Part shown: piece by piece, positions 24,301 to 33,006 of the stretch
Layout: the number at the start of each line of letters is the position of its first letter
How positions within the stretch are numbered: position 1 is the first letter of the stretch
DNA from: Caryophanales bacterium
GTDB lineage: Bacteria; Bacillota_I; Bacilli_A; Izemoplasmatales; Izemoplasmataceae
Reading direction: 5' to 3'
Length of the DNA stretch: 33,006 nt
Assembly: GCA_021767685.1 (NCBI GenBank)
Contig: JAASSV010000001.1
Location: forward strand, 1-33,006
The notes under the pieces: model-generated
Seen by the model: the letters and a program-made list of their open reading frames with translations, nothing else
Told to the model about the DNA's origin: nothing
Database searches by the model: none
Made by a program: the position numbers and the translations under genes

Positions 24301-24619
24301 TGATATTCATGACATGGTTAAAATAGAAAACAAGCGTGTAGCGATATTTAGTTATATCTTATTTGCAGCGACATTACTAGGCTTAAGTCGTCTAGATTTA
24401 TTTGTGTCCGCGCCCGTACAACACTTTTATATGCCGTTATTTGGATTGTTCTTTGACTTTAATTTATATGATGTTTTTGTCATAAATCCAGTTGTCATTA
24501 TTTTTGCAACACTATTATTTTATTTCTTTGTTTATCGCTTTATTATTCGCAAAGTATCGACAAAGAAAATTAAGAATATTGACACTATTCGGGCAATTAG
24601 GGATGGTGAGAATGTATGA
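21344..24619 (+). CDS. ABC transporter, ATPase-FtsX permease fusion, large ectodomain (2nd of 4)
   Basis: 1091 residues. ATPase about 1-225 with GKSGSGKST, FVFQQYI, ISGGQKQRVAIARA (Ile for the usual Leu), VIIADEPTAALD and ATHN; functional in principle. A charged linker (about 225-330) rich in Lys, Glu and Asp follows. Helix 1 (about 336-363) leads into an extracytoplasmic domain of about 565 residues, far larger than in MacB, with no family recognised and only two cysteines, as CPSC near 784-787. Helices 2-4 follow from about 929, with the FtsX motif RKRIRELASLRVLGTSYDDI and tail DTIRAIRDG. ATGA overlaps at both ends. Confidence 0.9.
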   Translation: MIELKNLTKVYETINYNIIALSDLSMTFDIGEVIVLLGKSGSGKSTLLNIIGGFDRDYVGECRIQDTDLKSKTQREIDTTRKRNIGFVFQQYILLNNLTVIENVELSLRVSGVVNAGSRRRAAKHALKLVGLEDHMNKYPHQISGGQKQRVAIARAFVKNPDVIIADEPTAALDSRTSKEILDLLADLCRNKLLIIATHNKSIVRDYASRVIELRSGYVVRDQLITDPSKVRVDELDLVIDKEIKEDEEKIKQLIEVEKVVSDDNKSTVLKDMGINIENFRLNNDQPFSIDDELKKRLIKERMRNSKLSTRIYRFLQTSDKFYGKKTYANKSFFRNIGLHLFSAIIFAVFLLTIVFGLNFVSETFGGFNEKALYTRNMNNANHVYFAPSEFTMEDYETTIYDSLEQSFINDFSQTELTRNDFYEMLLTDPYVEYQYYQDKLSYLDSELSSNDAINLYYNNSSIIMLEENPNIIFEPLQYEYQNIVTFPEPYVYVTDFMDIALEESKLYQFNFLYAENNEDILEQHILEGGELPDEANEIVIPVAYLFHYEILNPSDFKDNYGNDLRMIPSERIKEAFDALNPSRKTIDITKTIVTFDDTTEGYTESYATTTQTFNIVGLINFDGDINPQLALREDLYIPNTASQHYSFIVSKASEDDVNFDIIDNVSDKTFMKSVQYAEINNENYIEYQVADLEQTFEETYKNTLYNNFSDQFSIWVEALNNATGLVSDYVQADLAGDNPDDTFMDNVIDNALFEGLTYRDLLRYYIADHMTVISDENEFNYLCPSCDFDDRSISSLYSVAMDAYPRIKQSSEYVDMLENYGDVRRLTYQESTNYIMYQEYAHRFNNHFYETSQGNTYELSLVSAFEEEKGSLTSLVYVVLPRVLIENLPFLDTFVSMIERMEANQSFQSFMQQTNLDLLISSIGTNAIRSVVMIILYIVIYLALALSVVFLSIVLINLYGNIYETATRKRIRELASLRVLGTSYDDIHDMVKIENKRVAIFSYILFAATLLGLSRLDLFVSAPVQHFYMPLFGLFFDFNLYDVFVINPVVIIFATLLFYFFVYRFIIRKVSTKKIKNIDTIRAIRDGENV

Positions 24620-26862
24620 TTGATATTCGTGACTTAGAGAAAATTTACCATACTAAAGAACGCGATTATGTAGCGCTTAAAGATGTGAACTTAACATTTG
24701 AACCAGGCGAATTTATCGCTGTTTTAGGTGAGAGTGGAAGCGGTAAAACAACATTCTTGAACATGATCAGTGGTGTCGATACAAAAACATCGGGCACCAT
24801 TTTGTTTAACGAAGAAAACACGGGTAAATGGAAAGATAAAAAATGGCGTGAAATCCGGAACACAGAAATAGGCTTCATTTTTCAACGATTTAATCTTATT
24901 GAACACTTAACCGTGATGGAAAATGTAACCTTGCCACTAATTCTAACAGGTAGTGATGATAAGGTGGCAATTGAGATTGCCCGCCGGTTACTTAAAGAAG
25001 TTGGCTTAGAAGGAACAGAAGATAAACTAGCAAGCGAGTTATCAGGTGGACAACGGCAACGTGTTGCCATCGCACGTACGATTATTATCAATCCTACAGT
25101 TATTTTAGCCGATGAACCAACGGGTGCACTTGATAGTACAACCGCAAAAGAGATCTTAGAATTATTACAACACTTTGCACCAGGGCGAATTATCATCATG
25201 GTAACGCATGATGAAGATTTGGCTTATGATAATGCAACACGTGTTGTCAGACTTCATGATGGAAAAGTTATTAGTGATGAGATTATTAAAGAAAAGAACG
25301 CAGATAAGCGACTTACCACCGATGACTTACTGTCATATAATACGAAAATCACACGACGTAAACGTCGTCATTTGGTTAAGCAATTTCCTGAGTTAGAAGG
25401 ACAATTAGAGTTAGGCGAAACAACAAAAATTCCGTTGCACCGTAAATATATTGCCAATAATCCTGTCTTTACTAGGATGATTGCACGTGAGAATTATCGT
25501 CAAAAACGTGCCATAAACCGGCGTATTTTATGGAGTTTTGTGATTGGGATTAGTTTGTTATTACTTGTGAACATCGTGATGAAAAACATCACAGCGTATA
25601 ATTTTCATTTATTTGATATCAATAATGACTATGAACAGTATTTAGTCACAGACATAGGGACTTACGATACAGAAACAACCACTGAAGATGAACACATTGC
25701 GAGTTTAATGGCATCACTAGAAACTGAAGAGAATGTGGATGATGTGTATCTGTACTATGAACACTATGTCCAAGAACTTTATTTAGCAACAACCAATAAT
25801 TTTTATTCATCAGATTCAGGAGAACGGACCATCAACGCCGGGGTATACAGCCCTCGGATTACGACACTTGGTCCTGACACCATTACCGAAGAAGACTTCT
25901 ATTTACGTGATCAGATCTTTATTGGGCGCTTTCCCAACCCTGACGCGACAACACCAGAAGTACTCATTAGTAGTGAATACCTCTTATCTCAGTTCTTAGG
26001 TATTAGTCTAAATGAAGCATTAAATGATGGGGCTAGTACAGATAATATACGCTTAGAAGCGTTTGTAGATAAAACACTATTCATATGTGGGGAAACGGTG
26101 AAACTAGGCGATACAGAGCCTAACTTAACCACCGTTGATGGCTCCTGTTTTGCGTATACGATATCGGGTATTTTAAATAGTTATTATCAAGGAATAAACT
26201 ATGTGGGTAATATTTATATGTTTAATGATGGGTTTGAGTTATACGTAGAATATTTGAAAGATGACAAAGGCTTTACTCGGGCAGATGAATATTATGATAA
26301 GTATATTGCATTAACACCTGATAATGTGAATGAGCCTTTATCGATCAGCGAACTAAATGCAACATACGATATCACAATCGAAAACCCTGAATACAGACAA
26401 TATCAAGAAACACGAGATCTAGAGTTAATGCTAGAATATATGTATTATGCAATCTTTGCCAGCCTATTTGTTATTAGTGGAACCGTCGCCGTTAATATTG
26501 TTATCTCTAGTATTCATGAACGGATTCGTGAGATTGGAATTTATTCAAGTATTGGAGTTAGTAAAAAAAGCATACGTAACATGTTTGTCTTTGAAACTGT
26601 TGAAACCGCATGGCGGATTCTTCTCATTACAGGGGCATTATATGGCATACTAGCACTTACATTCCAATATGCTTATCGTTTTGTTGTTGTAAATTTAACA
26701 AATTTAGAACCAATATTCGGATATAATCCAGTATTTAGTTATGAAACTACCTTTAGCATCACGGTAATTATCGGCGCTGTTATATTCTTATTTGTCAGTG
26801 TCTTATTACCGTCCTTTAAAGCTGCCAATATGCGGGCAATCGATGCCCTAAGAAGTGGGTGA
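24616..26862 (+). CDS. ABC transporter, ATPase-FtsX permease fusion (3rd of 4)
   Basis: 748 residues. ATPase with GESGSGKTT, FIFQRFN, LSGGQRQRVAIART, VILADEPTGALD and VTHDED. A basic linker (KITRRKRRH) precedes helix 1 (about 304-323). The extracytoplasmic domain is about 283 residues (325-607) with two cysteines near 490 and 510, 20 residues apart. Helix 2 (about 608-631) leads into the FtsX loop HERIREIGIYSSIGVSKKSI; two more helices and the tail MRAIDALRSG end the protein. The N-terminus KIYHTKERDYVALKDV and the FtsX loop resemble those of the next gene, so these two may be a more recent duplication. ATGA overlap upstream; 6-base gap downstream. Confidence 0.9.
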   Translation: MIDIRDLEKIYHTKERDYVALKDVNLTFEPGEFIAVLGESGSGKTTFLNMISGVDTKTSGTILFNEENTGKWKDKKWREIRNTEIGFIFQRFNLIEHLTVMENVTLPLILTGSDDKVAIEIARRLLKEVGLEGTEDKLASELSGGQRQRVAIARTIIINPTVILADEPTGALDSTTAKEILELLQHFAPGRIIIMVTHDEDLAYDNATRVVRLHDGKVISDEIIKEKNADKRLTTDDLLSYNTKITRRKRRHLVKQFPELEGQLELGETTKIPLHRKYIANNPVFTRMIARENYRQKRAINRRILWSFVIGISLLLLVNIVMKNITAYNFHLFDINNDYEQYLVTDIGTYDTETTTEDEHIASLMASLETEENVDDVYLYYEHYVQELYLATTNNFYSSDSGERTINAGVYSPRITTLGPDTITEEDFYLRDQIFIGRFPNPDATTPEVLISSEYLLSQFLGISLNEALNDGASTDNIRLEAFVDKTLFICGETVKLGDTEPNLTTVDGSCFAYTISGILNSYYQGINYVGNIYMFNDGFELYVEYLKDDKGFTRADEYYDKYIALTPDNVNEPLSISELNATYDITIENPEYRQYQETRDLELMLEYMYYAIFASLFVISGTVAVNIVISSIHERIREIGIYSSIGVSKKSIRNMFVFETVETAWRILLITGALYGILALTFQYAYRFVVVNLTNLEPIFGYNPVFSYETTFSITVIIGAVIFLFVSVLLPSFKAANMRAIDALRSG

Positions 26863-26868
26863 TGACCG

Positions 26869-29607
26869 ATGAGCCGAGGCGATATTATATTACGTTTGGT
26901 AGGCGTTAAACGCATCTACCATACCAAAGCAAACCGCGAGATTGTTGCGCTTAACGGCATAACAACGTCTTTTAAACGTGGCGAATTTGTCGGTGTTGTC
27001 GGTAAAAGTGGTAGTGGAAAAAGTACATTAATCAATATATTAGGGGGATTAGATACCCCGGATGCTGGAGATTATTTCTTAGAAGGAAATAACATCACCG
27101 CCATTAATGAAGGCCAGTGGGATGCGATTCGTAACGAAAAGATTGGATTCATTTTTCAAGAGTATCACTTATTAGAATACTTAAGTGTGTATAAAAACGT
27201 GGAAATTGCTTTAAAGTATCAAGAAGGCAATAGCCGTAAAGAAAAAGATGCCAAAGTAAAAGACATCTTAAATAAAGTTGGATTAAGTGATCATATTCAT
27301 AAGTTACCTAGTCAGTTATCGGGGGGACAACGCCAACGGGTTGCAATCGCAAGAGCGCTAGTTAAAGACCCTGCGATTATTTTAGCTGATGAACCAACAG
27401 GGGCGCTTGATTATAATACAAGCCAAACCATTATTGAGTTAATCAAAGGATTGAGTAAAGAACGGTTAGTAATAGTTGTGACACATGACCGCGGGATTGC
27501 GAATGAACATGCGACACGCATTATTGAGTTGTCAGAAGGGGTATTCACTAATGATTTAATTAAAGAAGATATCCCGCAAACCTATCAAAATACCTATCGT
27601 AAGACAGATCCAACAGATTTATCGATAAGAGATAAGTTTGAATTAACCTTTCAAAAGATTAGTTCCCGTTTCTTTAGAACGCTATTTACAGCCCTTTCCC
27701 TTGCGTTAGCATTTAGTTTTACCATTGTATTTAATGGGATTGAGCGCGGGGTTACAGAAGCGTATGATGCCTATTATGAAGCCCTTAATAAAGCAAATAG
27801 TTATGCGTTTAGTCTTGTGCCAGAAGAACCGGTTATTGATGACGCAGATTATTTTACTGCGCAAGAAGATTTGATCCAAACATACGAAAGTTATTTTGAA
27901 GATAAAAACAGTGAACTTGTCAGTAGTTATTCTACTGATGTGATGATCTCGCCAATCACGAGTGGAGTTGAGCGTGTTGTCGATAATCCATCATCCCCAG
28001 ACTTGTTAAATGATCATAAGTTACGGTTGTTCCATAGTGATCGTATCGCTGATTATAGTTATGATGATTTATTCATCGGGGATAGCCAGTATCCTGATCC
28101 AAACGTTAATGAGATTATGGTGACAAGTCGATTTTATCGAGATGTCATGCAGTTATCAGACAATATTGTTAACTTAAATAATTATGTCAATGAAGAAATA
28201 GACATCCCGATTTATAGTTTTACCATTGAAGAAGGAATCTTTGGTGTGTCAGAGTATTTGGACACACTTGCTGAAAATGAAAACCAAGAAATTGTACTTG
28301 GTGATGACACAGATGAGACCTTAGTACCAATACGGTATTTACCAATTAATTTACCGATGTATTGTTATAATTATGATAATCTTAATAATTATTACCAAGA
28401 TAAGTGTGAAGCGCGAATCAGAGACCAAAGAATCACCGAATACTTTGATTCTGTTGATGACTTTATTGCGTATATTGATGATTTTAGAACACAAGTAAAT
28501 ACGATTGATCCAAATTACTTTGATATCTTATTAAGAAGTAACGCCGTCTATTATTTAGTTGATGAGCGAGATGCCTTTTTAGACCCAGGAGAACCACGAT
28601 ACATAGAACGGGTTTATCAGACAGTGTATGACGAAACTACCGCCGTATTTCCTCAAGTTGAGATACGCGATGCGGTATTTAAAAGTCAGACAGATACCGT
28701 ATCTATGGTAGTTACCGCAATTATTGATAACGAGAACGAATCGGTTGTCTATATTGATAAAGATACTTATGAAAATACATTATTCCAAAAACAGGCGTTA
28801 CTTGACTATGTTGATGGGTATTTTAGTGTCAACTTAGATAGCGGTATTTTAGAAAGTGGACTTTTAGAAGATGTGAATGAAGAAGATATCTTAGAAATTG
28901 TGACGATTGAGAATTTCCATGATCCGATTAATGACTTTGCCCAAGAAGGTGGCAATAACTATGCCGCAACGTTTAACATCATTCGTAAAGAGCCGATTGA
29001 ACAAGGGGACGAATGTGCTATTTATACAGTTGATAATGTCTTAACACAGAGTAATATTGAGTTATCTCCAATTGTTGATGATGTATTTACAGTCACAGAT
29101 TACTCTAATTGTAAAGTAAATAGTGAAGCCTACCATTACTTAAATAGTGTTCGTACACTATTTGGGGTCTTCTTTAATACGTTACTGGTTATTAGTATTG
29201 TATTCTTTAATATTTTACTTAAAGTAATTCTTGGTGAGCGAATTAAAGAAATTGGTATTTACCGAAGTGTTGGTTCAACCGCAAAAGATATTAAAATGCT
29301 CTTCTTTATTGAAATTGTCACAGAAGTCTTAATGGCAATTATTATGAGTGTTGTCATGATTTATTATGCTAATCAGTTAATTAATGCGGTGTTCTTAGAT
29401 GTTATTAATCAAGGAACAGGTGTCATTAGTTTTGCAGGAATGAAGTTAAGTATTGGAAATAACCGGATGTTAACGGATATTTCATTCTTTAATCTACTCT
29501 TTTATAGTTTCATTGTATTTGCTTTATTAGGCTTTTTAAGTTATCGTAATGTCACAAAACTAGCCAAAACAAAACCAATAGATATTATTCGGGAGGTGTC
29601 ATCATGA
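26869..29607 (+). CDS. ABC transporter, ATPase-FtsX permease fusion, large ectodomain (4th of 4)
   Basis: 912 residues. ATPase with GKSGSGKST, FIFQEYH, LSGGQRQRVAIARA, IILADEPTGALD and VTHDRG. Helix 1 (about 267-290, FRTLFTALSLALAFSFTIVF) leads to an extracytoplasmic domain of about 470 residues (291-763), acidic and Tyr/Asn/Asp-rich, with four cysteines in two close pairs (about 498/512 and 714/747). Helix 2 (about 764-787) runs into the FtsX loop GERIKEIGIYRSVGSTAKDI; two more helices and the tail PIDIIREVSS follow. Start: ATG 26869, 6 bases after the previous stop. Its TGA overlaps the ATG of the lipoprotein gene (ATGA). Confidence 0.9.
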   Translation: MSRGDIILRLVGVKRIYHTKANREIVALNGITTSFKRGEFVGVVGKSGSGKSTLINILGGLDTPDAGDYFLEGNNITAINEGQWDAIRNEKIGFIFQEYHLLEYLSVYKNVEIALKYQEGNSRKEKDAKVKDILNKVGLSDHIHKLPSQLSGGQRQRVAIARALVKDPAIILADEPTGALDYNTSQTIIELIKGLSKERLVIVVTHDRGIANEHATRIIELSEGVFTNDLIKEDIPQTYQNTYRKTDPTDLSIRDKFELTFQKISSRFFRTLFTALSLALAFSFTIVFNGIERGVTEAYDAYYEALNKANSYAFSLVPEEPVIDDADYFTAQEDLIQTYESYFEDKNSELVSSYSTDVMISPITSGVERVVDNPSSPDLLNDHKLRLFHSDRIADYSYDDLFIGDSQYPDPNVNEIMVTSRFYRDVMQLSDNIVNLNNYVNEEIDIPIYSFTIEEGIFGVSEYLDTLAENENQEIVLGDDTDETLVPIRYLPINLPMYCYNYDNLNNYYQDKCEARIRDQRITEYFDSVDDFIAYIDDFRTQVNTIDPNYFDILLRSNAVYYLVDERDAFLDPGEPRYIERVYQTVYDETTAVFPQVEIRDAVFKSQTDTVSMVVTAIIDNENESVVYIDKDTYENTLFQKQALLDYVDGYFSVNLDSGILESGLLEDVNEEDILEIVTIENFHDPINDFAQEGGNNYAATFNIIRKEPIEQGDECAIYTVDNVLTQSNIELSPIVDDVFTVTDYSNCKVNSEAYHYLNSVRTLFGVFFNTLLVISIVFFNILLKVILGERIKEIGIYRSVGSTAKDIKMLFFIEIVTEVLMAIIMSVVMIYYANQLINAVFLDVINQGTGVISFAGMKLSIGNNRMLTDISFFNLLFYSFIVFALLGFLSYRNVTKLAKTKPIDIIREVSS

Positions 29608-32600
29608 AACAAGTGAAATCATTCATAAAATATAGTTTAATTGTGATGACTGTCATCCTTCTTTCAAGCTGCCGGGAAACAGTTGAAAATACGCATCTTC
29701 CGGAGTATTGCCGAACGTATGCTGGGTTTGCGGATGTTGCTAGTGCTGATTTATATGAGTTAATCGCAACATCAACTCCTGAAAGAGAAACGATTAATCG
29801 CGATAATTACACCCAAATAATTAATATGACAGAACTTGTCTTTGAAGAGAATACACCAGACCGAAATATTGATTTAGGTGGGATTCAATGTTTTCAAAAT
29901 TTGACTTCATTAACTTTGATTGGACAAGGGTTCAAAGATATTAGTGAAATTAGTGCCTTGCAAAATATCCAAGCCTTAGAACTTACCAATACACAAGTCG
30001 TGAGTATTGATAGTTTTAAAAATCTCAGTAAAATGAGCGAGTTAATTTTAAATGGTAACGATGCCTTACAAAGTGTTGAAGGTGTTGAAGAAATGACCAA
30101 GTTAACATCTTTAGATTTAAGTGATAACGGAATTGTTGATATTAAAGGATTAGATAATTTAATTAATTTAGAGACACTACTTTTACGTAATAACGATATT
30201 TATGAGTTACCATCGATTACCCAATTATATCAATTAGAACAGCTAGATGTGTCAGATAACAATATCCAACAGTTTGGGGATAGTCTAACCGGGCTATCTA
30301 ATCTTCGGCTATTTAACGCTGAAAACAACAATATTTGTGATTTAGAGCCATTAGGTGCAATGGACAGTCTAAGAGTCCTTAATCTAGCAAATAATGATTT
30401 AGGATGCGATTTAGACGGGTTAGGTGATGGTCCTAATTTTAGTAGTTTACAAAATGCGACAGAGTTAGAAGAGTTATATTTGAATGATAATAATTTAACC
30501 TCTATTGCTGACTTAAGTGATAAAGTACTTCCAATAACTACCTTACACCTACATAATAATCAGTTAACAGACATTACACCGTTATCTCAATTTACCAGTG
30601 TTACAACCTTGACACTTCATAATAATAACATTAGTAGTATTGGTACCCTTAGTGGAATGACGGGCTTAACAGAGATAGATCTATCTAATAATAGTATCAC
30701 TGATTTTACGGATTTACTGGATATTCCGAATTTACAAAATGTTTACTTGAGCGGAAATGCAATCACGCATATTCCAGATATTTCACCATGGACAGAATTA
30801 AGTGTTCTTGATTTACACAGTAATTATGATGAAAGTGGACCGACACTGACAGATACATCAGGTGTTAATGGACATCCATCGCTAGAAGCCTTAATCCTCT
30901 ATGATAATGGCTTAGAGACATTACTTGATATCAGTGGTATTCCTAATCTTGATCAGCTTATTATTGATACACCAGAACTATATCTTGATGAAGAACTATA
31001 TCCTAATGTTATTACGCGAATCGAGAATAGTTTCAATCAATTACCTGAACTAGACATGCAGGCAACTGATGAGAATGGTGATGTGATTGAAGGAGAATTT
31101 GCCTTCCCATTTACCTTGGGTAATAATCTTGAAATTATTAACTCATTAAGAGAAGTACCGAACATCACAACAATGGATTTATCCGAGATGAATATTGCAC
31201 ATATTGATGAGGCGTCAATTGCGATTCCAGGTTTAGAATCGCTACTGGTTAACGATAATCTTTTAACCGATATACGTTTTATCCTTGAAAATCCTAATCT
31301 GATTGAAATTGATGTTTCCAATAACCTCATCACGAACTTATCTGTTGTGACAAATAATGAAGGGTTAAATGAGTTGTTACATTTTACCGCCCAGAATAAT
31401 CCAACAAATAGCTTAGACGGTGCATTTGAAGGACTTGCAAATATTGAAACAATTGATTTAACAAATACACCACTACTGGACATTAATCAAAGTTTTAATC
31501 AGCTTAGTGACTTAACATTATTAAGTCTTGAGTTAAGCAATACCACCAGCATAACAAATGCCTTTAATGACATATTTACTTTAGCACTAGACACCAATGT
31601 TATTACGATTGAAGACGGTGTTATTGAAACCATTGATAATAGTTTTAATAACGGGAATTATTATCAGATTACAATTGAGAATAATACTCCTAACGCAACC
31701 GAAACAAAGATAACAGCTTCATTCAATGATATTATCGTTGACGCTTCTTTAGGAATTGAGATTAGAGGAAATGATTTTGCGGCGATTAATGATAGTTTTA
31801 ACCGGATAGAAACTGATCAACTTATTCTCCGGGAAAACGCTACAAATAGTCTTTTAACTAGTTTTGATTCATCGATAATTAATGGGGTGTTGGATGTATC
31901 AAATAATCAATTAAGTACTGTCCCTAGTATCAATAGTTTAACCACAATAGAAACGATTGATATTAGTCAGAATGCCTTAACAACAGTCAGTGACTTTACA
32001 GCGATGCCAACACTTGAAACACTTGATATTTCTTCTCAATATGATTCCGATACCGCGTTGCCTACATTAACAGTCATTGATGGTATTAATCAGTTAACGA
32101 GTTTAACAACGCTTTATTACAGTGATTTAAATATTACAAGCATCACAGGATTACAAGAGACAGGATTAACATCTTTTGAACTGTCTTATGAAAACAATAA
32201 TGATACATTAATTACAACAATTGGTGATTCAGCATTTAATAACTCGCCATTAACCGTATTAAACTTAGGGGATCATGCGATTGCTAGTTCTAACTTCTTA
32301 AGCAATCTATCAAGTCTAGAGTTCTTAACGATTGGGCTTGATTATACAGACTATACGCCATTTAGTGGTCTTGATATGGCAACAACATTACAGAGTTTAG
32401 TGTTGTCTAATCAACAAGCCGTTTCAGATTTATCGGCGTTTAGTGGCTATGATCAACTCACTGGATTTACTTACGATAATCCAGCGCAAACAATTAGTCA
32501 TTTAAGTGATCTTGATAGTTTGGCTATTATCAATCTTGAAAATAGTGACAATATCATTTCGTTTACGGATAGCTTTAATAATCTCCCAGAAGTATCACTC

Positions 32601-33006
32601 CCAACAGAATATTTATCAAATTATCCAAATCTTAGTAGTGTGACACGCTCATTTGATGTCTATCAATCAACACCAGTGACTATTTCTAATACATTATCTA
32701 TCACTGATGGATTTAATAATGCGCGAGAAGTTACACTGTTAGCAGAGGGTGATACATCAACTATATTATTTGATACAGCCTCATTCGATAACATCGTTGA
32801 TTTCACTATTGAGAATGCGGGGTATGCAACTTATGACTTCTTGGATGGATATGAGCTCTTAACAGATCTCACAATTAATCAATTATCAGCCAATATGACG
32901 GCGCTTAACAATACGACTCTAACATCATTAACTGTCGAAGCGCTTGATAACACAATAACAGATATCAACGCAACAATTGCCGAAGTTGGCTTAGTGACAC
33001 TAACAG
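29604..33006 (+). CDS. Giant leucine-rich-repeat lipoprotein (3' end outside window)
   Basis: At least 1134 residues, open to the window edge. Signal peptide 1-22 (basic MKQVKSFIKYS, then a hydrophobic run) with lipobox LSSC; Cys23 should be lipid-modified and anchored outside. After a spacer (about 24-90), 22-residue internalin-type repeats run on, such as LTSLDLSDNGIVDIKGLDNL, with consensus LxxLxLxxNxIxDIxxL. From about residue 470 a second, looser repeat appears, built on an I-x-x-SFNxLP motif (IENSFNQLPEL, INDSFNRIETD, FTDSFNNLPEV) and mixed with the first type. The likely role is surface binding or adhesion. Start: ATG 29604 with GGGAGGTG upstream, overlapping the fourth ABC stop (ATGA), so it is translationally coupled to the transporter genes. 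It could be longer than 2000 residues. Confidence 0.9.
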   Translation, partial: MKQVKSFIKYSLIVMTVILLSSCRETVENTHLPEYCRTYAGFADVASADLYELIATSTPERETINRDNYTQIINMTELVFEENTPDRNIDLGGIQCFQNLTSLTLIGQGFKDISEISALQNIQALELTNTQVVSIDSFKNLSKMSELILNGNDALQSVEGVEEMTKLTSLDLSDNGIVDIKGLDNLINLETLLLRNNDIYELPSITQLYQLEQLDVSDNNIQQFGDSLTGLSNLRLFNAENNNICDLEPLGAMDSLRVLNLANNDLGCDLDGLGDGPNFSSLQNATELEELYLNDNNLTSIADLSDKVLPITTLHLHNNQLTDITPLSQFTSVTTLTLHNNNISSIGTLSGMTGLTEIDLSNNSITDFTDLLDIPNLQNVYLSGNAITHIPDISPWTELSVLDLHSNYDESGPTLTDTSGVNGHPSLEALILYDNGLETLLDISGIPNLDQLIIDTPELYLDEELYPNVITRIENSFNQLPELDMQATDENGDVIEGEFAFPFTLGNNLEIINSLREVPNITTMDLSEMNIAHIDEASIAIPGLESLLVNDNLLTDIRFILENPNLIEIDVSNNLITNLSVVTNNEGLNELLHFTAQNNPTNSLDGAFEGLANIETIDLTNTPLLDINQSFNQLSDLTLLSLELSNTTSITNAFNDIFTLALDTNVITIEDGVIETIDNSFNNGNYYQITIENNTPNATETKITASFNDIIVDASLGIEIRGNDFAAINDSFNRIETDQLILRENATNSLLTSFDSSIINGVLDVSNNQLSTVPSINSLTTIETIDISQNALTTVSDFTAMPTLETLDISSQYDSDTALPTLTVIDGINQLTSLTTLYYSDLNITSITGLQETGLTSFELSYENNNDTLITTIGDSAFNNSPLTVLNLGDHAIASSNFLSNLSSLEFLTIGLDYTDYTPFSGLDMATTLQSLVLSNQQAVSDLSAFSGYDQLTGFTYDNPAQTISHLSDLDSLAIINLENSDNIISFTDSFNNLPEVSLPTEYLSNYPNLSSVTRSFDVYQSTPVTISNTLSITDGFNNAREVTLLAEGDTSTILFDTASFDNIVDFTIENAGYATYDFLDGYELLTDLTINQLSANMTALNNTTLTSLTVEALDNTITDINATIAEVGLVTLT

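Noticed and set aside
24666-25199. Several minus-strand open frames
   Set aside because: Antisense shadows of the conserved ATPase domain of the third transporter.
31037-31483. Minus-strand open frame of 148 codons
   Set aside because: Lies entirely antisense to the LRR lipoprotein, has no convincing ribosome binding site, and is explained by the repeat's codon use.
1-33006. UGA read as tryptophan (Mycoplasma-type code)
   Set aside because: Conserved proteins end correctly at TGA (ispD, dusB, Nfu, three ABC genes) and no in-frame TGA occurs in the genes read.
1-33006. CRISPR array, tRNA/rRNA genes, insertion sequences, prophage or integrase genes
   Set aside because: None of their hallmarks was found on either strand.

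Overview
The window comes from a low-GC bacterium with a Gram-positive-type gene set. Signs are AT-rich intergenic DNA, AGGTGA-type ribosome binding sites, many TGnTATAAT promoters, and Bacillota markers such as YutD, membrane CdaA and Hsp33. UGA works as a stop here (ispD and dusB end in TGA) and TGG encodes Trp, so the code is standard. Gene compaction, the MEP isoprenoid genes, a B12-dependent ribonucleotide reductase and large ABC-FtsX fusions would fit a deep Mollicutes-related lineage such as Izemoplasmatales or Haloplasma. That placement is inference.

Layout. 1-7.6 kb is housekeeping: the 3' part of glutamine synthetase, a PfkB kinase, hslO (-), dusB, hflX (-) and nrdJ (-). The convergent pairs share bidirectional terminators that contain the stop codons. 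7.6-12.2 kb holds cdaA (c-di-AMP synthase), then a two-gene unit: a large flavoprotein with an SCP2-like domain and a membrane C-terminus, and a membrane PAS/degenerate-GGDEF protein. 12.2-16.3 kb holds an AT-rich spacer with DnaA-box-like sites, ispD-ispF, a spacer with potential RNA structure, yutD, an Nfu scaffold gene, an S1-domain gene and pgi. 16.3-19.8 kb holds a DMT permease, a YgjV-like/GNAT fusion, a diacylglycerol-kinase-family gene (-), and tsaE-tsaB for tRNA t6A.

From about 19.86 kb to the window end there is one long operon of at least 13 kb. Four consecutive ABC transporters each carry the ATPase and an FtsX/MacB-type permease on one chain. They are followed by a very large leucine-rich-repeat lipoprotein that runs off the edge. 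The junctions are three ATGA overlaps plus one 6-base gap. Three of the four transporters carry different large extracytoplasmic domains (about 565, 283 and 470 residues) and the first has almost none. All four ATPases keep their motifs. This surface assembly is the best candidate for an undescribed system.

Start sites were chosen by ribosome binding site. In many genes the GTG inside the AGGTG motif is in frame 9 bases upstream of the real start and was rejected. No tRNA, rRNA, CRISPR array, insertion sequence or recognisable riboswitch was seen.
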